From an uncultured Prevotella sp. (GTDB lineage: Bacteria; Bacteroidota; Bacteroidia; Bacteroidales; Bacteroidaceae): DNA of 15,720 nt. Shown here piece after piece: positions 13,852 to 15,720 of the stretch. Location: assembly GCA_934230685.1 (NCBI GenBank), contig CAKQFF010000030.1:1-15720 (forward strand). Reading direction: 5' to 3'. A program made the translations under genes and the position numbers. The notes under the pieces are model-generated. The model searched no databases, was not told the origin of the DNA, and saw only the letters and a list, made by a program, of their open reading frames with translations. The stretch's first letter is position 1. The number at the start of each line of letters is the position of its first letter.

Positions 13852-14001
13852 ATACCTAATAATAATCTTGTATCTAATATATATGATATATATACCTATT
13901 TATATAACACGTGCAAAATAACAAAAAAAACGCGAGACATACAATCATTATAAATAGGTATTTTGATTTATTAAAGCTTTGGATATGGGCAAAAATACCT
14001 A
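13852..14001. promoter_or_regulatory. divergent control region with ATACCTA repeats
   Basis: ATACCTA occurs at 13852-13858, 13892-13898 and 13995-14001, and inverted (TAGGTAT) at 13955-13961. The 10-mers ATACCTATTT (13892-13901) and AAATAGGTAT (13952-13961) form an exact inverted pair. A minus-strand TATTTTTG at 13990-13997 fits TAnnTTTG and could be the promoter of the hemerythrin-LuxR gene. One repeat overlaps it, as expected for autoregulation. Confidence 0.5.
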
Positions 14002-14047
14002 AATATGATGATGAAACCGACACAATGACATTTACCCAATATTGAGT

Positions 14048-14079
14048 ATTGCCCGATTTTGTTAATCATAATACCTTTG
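14048..14079 (+). promoter_or_regulatory. promoter of the porin-imelysin unit
   Basis: ATTG (14048-14051), a 20-nt spacer, then TACCTTTG (14072-14079), an exact TAnnTTTG -7 followed by C. The expected start is near 14086, leaving a leader of about 20 nt to the ATG at 14105. Confidence 0.7.
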
Positions 14080-14104
14080 CAGTCGTAAAAAATCATTAAA
14101 AAAC

Positions 14105-15403
14105 ATGAATAAATCGACTATCGTTAGCATGGCTTGCGCAGCCGCAATGTGCGCTCCGCTTGCCTCACAGGCACAGACAGTAGCAGCCGACAGCGTGATG
14201 CAACACTCCAAAGGCAATCGCCTTAGCGTAGGCGGATATGGCGAAGTGGCAATGAGCCGCAACTTCTATAGCGACTCGGGCAACCGCTATAGTTCGGCAA
14301 GTAGCCGAAAGAACGATCCAAGTCATGGACGTTTCGATATTCCTCATGCCGTGATTTATCTTGGCTATGACTTCGGAAAGGGTTGGACCCTTGGTACAGA
14401 GATTGAGTTTGAACATGGCGGCACGGGTTCTGCCATTGAATATGAGGCCGAGGAAGCCATTGAGTTTGAGCAAGAGCAGGAACGCGGTGGCGAGGTAGAG
14501 CTTGAGCAGTTCTGGATTCAGAAGTCGTTTGGACGTTTTGCCAATATCCGTGCCGGACATATTGTAGTGCCTGTAGGTTTGACAAATGCCTATCATGAGC
14601 CGTTGAACTTCTTCACAGTATATCGCCCTGAGGGTGAAAACACCATTCTTCCTTGCACATGGCATCAGACAGGTGTGTCGTTCTGGGGACATTCTGGTGA
14701 TTTCCGTTATGAAGTGCAGATGATAGCAGGTCTTGACGCTTGGCAGTTCTCGCGCGACCAATGGATAAAGCCTGGTACAACAAAACCGTTTGAGTTTGAG
14801 ACAGCCAACAAGTATGGATTCTCTGCACGTGTAGACAACTACACAATCCCCGGACTTCGAGTAGGCTTGAGCGGCTACTATGGACAGTCGATGCATAATG
14901 CCGTGCCTCACGACATGGAGACAGGCAAAAATAAGAAGATAAAAGGCAACGTGTATGTGGGTGCGGTAGACTTCACATATAACGCCCACAACTGGGTGGC
15001 CCGCGGCAATGCTGACTATGGTTATGTGAGCGACGCTAAGACCATCAGCGCGATACGCAAGCCTGGCACACAATACGTTAAACCCTACGAGAGCAACCAG
15101 ACATTTGGCTCACACGCCATAGCCACAAGCTTTGAGCTTGGCTACGACATTTTCTCGCAGATAGCAAAGCTTCGTGCCGACAAGCAGAAGCTCTATGTGT
15201 TCGGTCATATTGAGTACTACAATTCTTGTCTTGGCAGTTCGAAGGAATATACAAGCAAGAAGATATTCGCAGGCGGCATCAATTATTATCCGTTGCCACA
15301 GATTTGCGTGAAGGCAGAGTACAGTTACCGCAAGCTCAAGTCGCAGTATAACGATGAGCCGGCTGTGAACATTGGGGTTGCTTATCAGGGACAGTTCCTT
15401 TAA
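14105..15403 (+). CDS. outer-membrane porin, OprP/phosphate-selective-like
   Basis: The 432-aa protein begins with a signal peptide (1 to about 23, ending ASQA-Q). The mature part is a beta-barrel: alternating strands such as RLSVGGYGEVAMS, DIPHAVIYLGYDF and NIRAGHIVVPVG, ending in VNIGVAYQGQFL with a near-terminal aromatic residue. PVGLTNAYHEPLNFFTVYRPE followed by WHQTGVSFWG matches the conserved inner-loop region of OprO/OprP-like porins. An acidic insert (about 111-134: EYEAEEAIEFEQEQE, then EVELEQ) should form a loop. The usual substrate of the family is phosphate or another anion, but an acidic loop and an imelysin neighbour suggest iron or another cation. The promoter lies at 14048-14079. 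Confidence 0.82.
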   Translation: MNKSTIVSMACAAAMCAPLASQAQTVAADSVMQHSKGNRLSVGGYGEVAMSRNFYSDSGNRYSSASSRKNDPSHGRFDIPHAVIYLGYDFGKGWTLGTEIEFEHGGTGSAIEYEAEEAIEFEQEQERGGEVELEQFWIQKSFGRFANIRAGHIVVPVGLTNAYHEPLNFFTVYRPEGENTILPCTWHQTGVSFWGHSGDFRYEVQMIAGLDAWQFSRDQWIKPGTTKPFEFETANKYGFSARVDNYTIPGLRVGLSGYYGQSMHNAVPHDMETGKNKKIKGNVYVGAVDFTYNAHNWVARGNADYGYVSDAKTISAIRKPGTQYVKPYESNQTFGSHAIATSFELGYDIFSQIAKLRADKQKLYVFGHIEYYNSCLGSSKEYTSKKIFAGGINYYPLPQICVKAEYSYRKLKSQYNDEPAVNIGVAYQGQFL

Positions 15404-15510
15404 GAAATAGGTAATAGTTTCTTTCGGAAGAATGTAGTAATTGTAACTTAAATAAAACAAGTAGTCATTTATAGAATAACCAATAGTAATAATCAATAGT
15501 AGTAAAAAAG

Positions 15511-15720
15511 ATGAAAAAGATTCAGAATTACGTGATGGCGTTCCTGCTTGGAGCCATGACAATCGGATTTACAGCTTGTGGCAGCGACAATGGTGGCGAC
15601 GAGGAGTTCAACCTTCCTGAGGTTGGCCAGGCTACAACATCAGTAAGCAGCTCAGACAAGGAGATGCAGAAGGTGGCAAAGAACTACGTGCAGGCAGTTG
15701 TTTATCCTACATACCAGGCT
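15511..15720 (+). CDS. imelysin-family lipoprotein, N-terminal part
   Basis: The first 70 residues are present; the gene runs off the window. The N-terminus MKKIQNYVMAFLLGAMT is a lipoprotein signal, with IGFTACGS giving a lipid-modified Cys at 24. An Asp/Gly/Glu linker (DNGGDEEF) follows, then the start of the folded domain with KNYVQAVVYPTYQA. The NYVxxVVxPTYxA helix is the usual start of the imelysin (peptidase M75/EfeO-like) fold, a family of surface iron- or heme-linked proteins without proven peptidase activity in many members. It lies 107 bp downstream of the porin on the same strand with no terminator recognised between them, so an operon is likely. Confidence 0.8.
   Translation, partial: MKKIQNYVMAFLLGAMTIGFTACGSDNGGDEEFNLPEVGQATTSVSSSDKEMQKVAKNYVQAVVYPTYQA

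Noticed and set aside
1..15720. CRISPR array, IS element with terminal inverted repeats, or rRNA
   Set aside because: I saw no regularly spaced repeat-spacer units, transposase or rRNA sequence in the window.

Overview
The window looks like Bacteroidota DNA, most likely Prevotellaceae or a near relative. Several start sites lack an obvious Shine-Dalgarno sequence. At least five promoters carry the Bacteroidota -7 motif TAnnTTTG. The gene families (DUF3871, DUF3853, a MutS2 with Smr domain, an OprP-like porin next to an imelysin lipoprotein) fit that phylum. Genus is inferred from general resemblance only.

Positions 1 to about 6580 are visibly AT-rich and appear to be one end of an integrated mobile element abutting tRNA-Ser(UGA). 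From its tRNA-proximal end the minus strand carries a DUF3853 DNA-binding protein, a ParB-like protein, a Myb/SANT-like HTH protein and a 549-residue SF2-type ATPase/helicase. Together these resemble a replication/partition or excision-control module. A divergent plus-strand pair of unrecognised genes (1445-2196, own terminator) follows, then a string of very small minus-strand ORFs leading into a DUF3871 gene cut by the window edge. No integrase or relaxase is visible. Upstream of the DUF3853 gene is a CGGAAAA array with a near-perfect palindrome, and between it and the tRNA are two pairs of GGGGGACTACTT repeats.

Positions 6581 to 6816 form a complete tRNA-Ser(UGA) transcription unit on the minus strand: consensus promoter, class II tRNA, and a terminator with a 10-bp perfect stem.

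Positions 6933 to 15720 look like ordinary chromosome. mutS2 (plus strand) converges on a minus-strand operon nrdD-nrdG-luxR. That operon makes deoxynucleotides under anaerobic conditions (class III ribonucleotide reductase and its radical-SAM activase) and ends with a LuxR-type regulator coupled to nrdG. Upstream, on the same strand, is a RIC/hemerythrin-type di-iron protein fused to a LuxR HTH, a plausible O2/NO/redox-sensing regulator. It is divergent from a porin gene followed by an imelysin-family lipoprotein, a pairing that suggests iron uptake. The neighbourhood therefore suggests a redox/iron circuit beside the anaerobic RNR, with repeat-rich control regions upstream of nrdD and between the sensor and the porin. 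These regulatory links are inferred from position only.
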